From positions 496,001 through 560,000 of the forward strand of contig CANNDF010000001.1 in NCBI GenBank assembly GCA_947503305.1: 64,000 bases of DNA, written 5' to 3'. The notes under the pieces were generated by a model that was not told the DNA's origin, searched no databases, and worked only from the letters and a program-made list of their open reading frames with translations. Of this stretch, positions 62,134 through 64,000 are shown in pieces. Each line of letters begins with the position of its first letter. The first letter of the stretch is position 1. The position numbers and the translations under genes were made by a program. Source of the DNA: an uncultured Dokdonia sp. Its GTDB lineage: Bacteria; Bacteroidota; Bacteroidia; Flavobacteriales; Flavobacteriaceae.

Positions 62134-62646
62134 ATGGCAGATACTACATCATCAGTTTGTGATCAAAATGTTTTTAATACCATCTTCGAAGAACAAGCTG
62201 AATCTTTACGGAATTATTTATACTATCAATGTAAAGACCTACAACAAGCAGAAGATCTAACACAAGAAGCTTTTATAAAACTTTGGAACAACTGCAAGAA
62301 AGTCCTTTATAACAAAGCGCGTGGATTCTTATATGCAGTAAGTAAAAACGCTTTTTATAATCAAGTTGCTCATAATAAGGTAAAGTTTGCATATGCAAAA
62401 AAGCCACAGCGTATTGCCGATATTGAAACACCAGAGTTTATCATGGAGGAATCAGAGTTTATGGATAAACTTCAACGTGCTTTAAATGCATTACCAGATG
62501 GGCAAAGAGAAGTCTTTTTATTAAATAGAATTGATAAAAAAACATATAAAGAAATTGCCGAATTACTAGGAGTATCTCAAAAAGCCATCGAAAAAAGAAT
62601 GCATAAGGCCCTTAGTAAACTGCGGGTTACGATAGGAAATATTTAA
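62134..62646 (+). CDS. ECF RNA polymerase sigma factor
   Basis: A 170-residue sigma-70-family ECF factor. Region 2 is LYYQCKDLQQAEDLTQEAFI then KLWNNC (about 28-55); region 4 is LPDGQREVFLLNRIDKKTYK then EIAELLGVSQKAIEKRMH (about 128-168). In Bacteroidota such factors control TonB/SusCD loci with FecR. It is divergent from the TG-7TM operon with 70 bases between the starts, and followed by fecR 66 bases later. No GGGTAGGGT element is seen in its own orientation. Confidence 0.94.
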   Translation: MADTTSSVCDQNVFNTIFEEQAESLRNYLYYQCKDLQQAEDLTQEAFIKLWNNCKKVLYNKARGFLYAVSKNAFYNQVAHNKVKFAYAKKPQRIADIETPEFIMEESEFMDKLQRALNALPDGQREVFLLNRIDKKTYKEIAELLGVSQKAIEKRMHKALSKLRVTIGNI

Positions 62647-62661
62647 AAAAATAAAAGTAGG

Positions 62662-62694
62662 GGGTAGGGTAAAGTTAAAGATCCCTGTTTCCTA
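62662..62694 (+). promoter_or_regulatory. Bipartite ECF-type promoter candidate, fecR-receptor operon
   Basis: GGGTAGGGT (62662-62670), exactly 14 bases, then CTGTTTCCTA (62685-62694), 18 bases upstream of the fecR ATG. Confidence 0.82.
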
Positions 62695-62712
62695 TGTAGA
62701 TGAGATAGAATT

Positions 62713-63624
62713 ATGTTTGAAGAAAAAGACGATACGATACTAGCTCGCTGGCTAGCGGGCGATCTTACTCCAGAAGAATTAAAGGAATTTAAAGAATCTG
62801 AAGAGTATGGGCAGTATGTATCTATCGTCAAAGGCTTAGATCGATTAGAAAAACCTTTATTTGATAAAGTATCATTAAAAGAACGTATTAATCATGCATT
62901 ACCTGAGAAATCTCCAGAGACTAACGTTTTTTCTATCAAGCGTTTGGTAAGTATATCGGCAATTGCTGCAACTATTTTGTTACTATTTGGACTGTTCTTT
63001 ACAAAGGTTTCCTATACTACAGAAATAGGAGAAACATTGATAATTACGCTTCCTGATGGTACCTATGTGTCTATGAATTCAGCATCTACACTATCTCATA
63101 AACGTTTCTTTTGGAATAGTAACCGCAAGGTTTCCTTAGATGGAGAAGCCTTCTTTGACGTGACTTCTGGAGATGACTTTGTGGTGACTACGGCTTACGG
63201 TGAGGTGGCTGTTTTAGGAACAGAGTTTAACATTCACACCCGAAAAAAACATTTTGAATTGGCTTGCTATGAGGGGAAGGTCAAGTATACCAATAATAAT
63301 ACGCAAGAATCTGCGCAATTGACTCCAGGAAAAGCCATAGAAGTACAAAGTGATACTATTACTCCCAAAGCCGCTGGCGAATCACCTTCATGGATGCTCG
63401 GCAAATCACAATTTAATAGCACGCCATTACGAGAAGTGCTAGAAGATTTACAACTACATTATCCTCTTACTGTAAAGACAGATACCATAGACTTGGATCA
63501 ATTATTTACAGGTAGCTTTAGATATGATAACTTAGACCTGGCCTTACGAACCATTTGTCTTACAATGGGATTAGAATATACATTTTCAAATAACAAACAA
63601 TCAGTGACCCTCACTAAGCGTTAA
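62713..63624 (+). CDS. FecR family anti-sigma factor
   Basis: A 303-residue single-pass membrane protein. The cytosolic N-terminus (1-76) has the sigma-binding-type ILARWLAGDLTPEELKEFKE; one helix is at 78-97; the periplasmic FecR domain is at about 105-215 (TLPDGTYVSMNSASTLSHKR, VSLDGEAFFDV). The C-terminal part (about 235-303, NSTPLREVLEDLQLHYPLTV) is the STN-like region. It relays receptor occupancy to the ECF factor. The receptor gene follows 9 bases later. Confidence 0.94.
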   Translation: MFEEKDDTILARWLAGDLTPEELKEFKESEEYGQYVSIVKGLDRLEKPLFDKVSLKERINHALPEKSPETNVFSIKRLVSISAIAATILLLFGLFFTKVSYTTEIGETLIITLPDGTYVSMNSASTLSHKRFFWNSNRKVSLDGEAFFDVTSGDDFVVTTAYGEVAVLGTEFNIHTRKKHFELACYEGKVKYTNNNTQESAQLTPGKAIEVQSDTITPKAAGESPSWMLGKSQFNSTPLREVLEDLQLHYPLTVKTDTIDLDQLFTGSFRYDNLDLALRTICLTMGLEYTFSNNKQSVTLTKR

Positions 63625-63633
63625 GTATATTCT

Positions 63634-64000
63634 ATGAAGAAATTGCTTTTTATAGTTATTTTATTGTTGAGCGGGATATTGTATGGTCAAAATATACTTC
63701 AAGTATCCTATAATAATACACCGCTTCGAGAGGTAATTACAGATATTGAATCAAAAACAACGGTTCAGTTCTCATATAATGATAGTACGCTTTCGCGAAA
63801 GCGTATAACATATAAAAACCCCTCAATTACTTTACTAGAACTACTCGCTGTTTTGACACAACAAACTGGACTTACTTTTGATAAAGCATCTGATTCACAA
63901 GTGCTTATTTATATTCCGGACACTACACTAACCGTATGTGGGTATATTTTTGATATAGAGACCAACACACCTTTATCTTTTACAAATATTATAGTTGTAA
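63634..64000 (+). CDS. SusC/FecA-type TonB-dependent receptor with STN domain (partial)
   Basis: The frame is open to the end of the window (122 codons). A signal peptide (1-18, ILYGQN) is followed by an STN domain (about 22-95, NNTPLREVITDIESKTTVQF) and the start of a carboxypeptidase-regulatory domain (CGYIFDIETNTPLSFTNIIV). This layout is that of signalling TonB receptors paired with FecR/ECF factors. The plug and barrel lie beyond the window. An exact dispersed palindrome in the STN region is read as TLSRKR. Confidence 0.92.
   Translation, partial: MKKLLFIVILLLSGILYGQNILQVSYNNTPLREVITDIESKTTVQFSYNDSTLSRKRITYKNPSITLLELLAVLTQQTGLTFDKASDSQVLIYIPDTTLTVCGYIFDIETNTPLSFTNIIVV
63789..63802. repeat. 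Dispersed palindrome, exact copy (in STN receptor gene)
   Basis: Perfect GCTTTCGCGAAAGC within ACGCTTTCGCGAAAGCGT, inside the STN domain. The frame gives LSRK, not AFAKA. Confidence 0.95.

Overview
The window looks like chromosomal DNA from a marine-type member of the Flavobacteriaceae (Bacteroidota). The DNA is AT-rich. Several genes have TAnnTTTG-type -7 boxes. There are type IX secretion parts (a PorZ-like protein and a C-terminally sorted adhesin-like protein), many short lipoboxes ending in SCKK or SCGG, an HU-CCDC81/SPOR protein, a SusC/FecA-type receptor with an STN domain, and a FecR anti-sigma protein. A Dokdonia-like genus is my guess only. I see no rRNA, tRNA, CRISPR array, insertion sequence, phage or plasmid gene. 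The sequence is compact, almost fully coding, and mostly housekeeping.

Layout. 1-4.2 kb: lipoprotein and barrel pair, acyl-CoA thioesterase, HU/SPOR protein, dprA. 4.3-11.2 kb, all minus strand: prolyl oligopeptidase, DoxX, CAT-like acetyltransferase, asd, mscL, alr, tdk. 11.3-13.8 kb, plus strand: hypothetical protein, DoxX-like, rsmI, uracil-DNA glycosylase. 13.8-19.2 kb: a tight porZ-recO-TonB receptor operon. 19.4-29.7 kb: gdhA, a barrel protein, metB, a 1110-residue T9SS cargo protein, DinB, ArsC-like, EamA and GNAT genes. 29.7-35.8 kb: two self-contained TetR modules, each with a matching operator pair, and a cyclic-nucleotide-domain thioredoxin-reductase-like protein paired with a ZnF-UBP protein. 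35.9-38.5 kb: bestrophin, YheT-like hydrolase, azurin.

38.5-49.3 kb is a divergent carbohydrate locus: a Tat/lipoprotein glycoside hydrolase, three TIM-barrel isomerase-like proteins, a GMC oxidoreductase with its gluconate-2-dehydrogenase-subunit-3-like partner, an MFS permease, a Gfo/Idh/MocA dehydrogenase and two DUF1080 proteins. The gene set matches the 3-keto-glycoside (oxidise, eliminate, hydrate) route of sugar cleavage. 49.3-57.8 kb holds SdpI-like proteins, yicC-gmk-nadD, a LysM protein, gpsA, pheS and several unknowns.

57.9-64 kb contains the most unusual system. A transglutaminase-7TM membrane protein with a visible Cys-His-Asp triad is followed by a RimK-like ATP-grasp ligase and an outer-membrane barrel. 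It is divergent from an ECF sigma factor, FecR anti-sigma and STN-type TonB receptor. A bipartite element, GGGTAGGGT, exactly 14 bases, then CTGTT, lies upstream of three of these units (TG-7TM operon, barrel gene, fecR-receptor) in the transcribed orientation. It is probably the promoter of this ECF sigma factor and ties the whole block into one regulon.

Across the whole window a 14-bp perfect palindrome, GCTTTCGCGAAAGC, occurs ten times exactly, with four variants, both between genes and inside genes, where it is usually read as Ala-Phe-Ala-Lys-Ala. This dispersed element is the second main observation.
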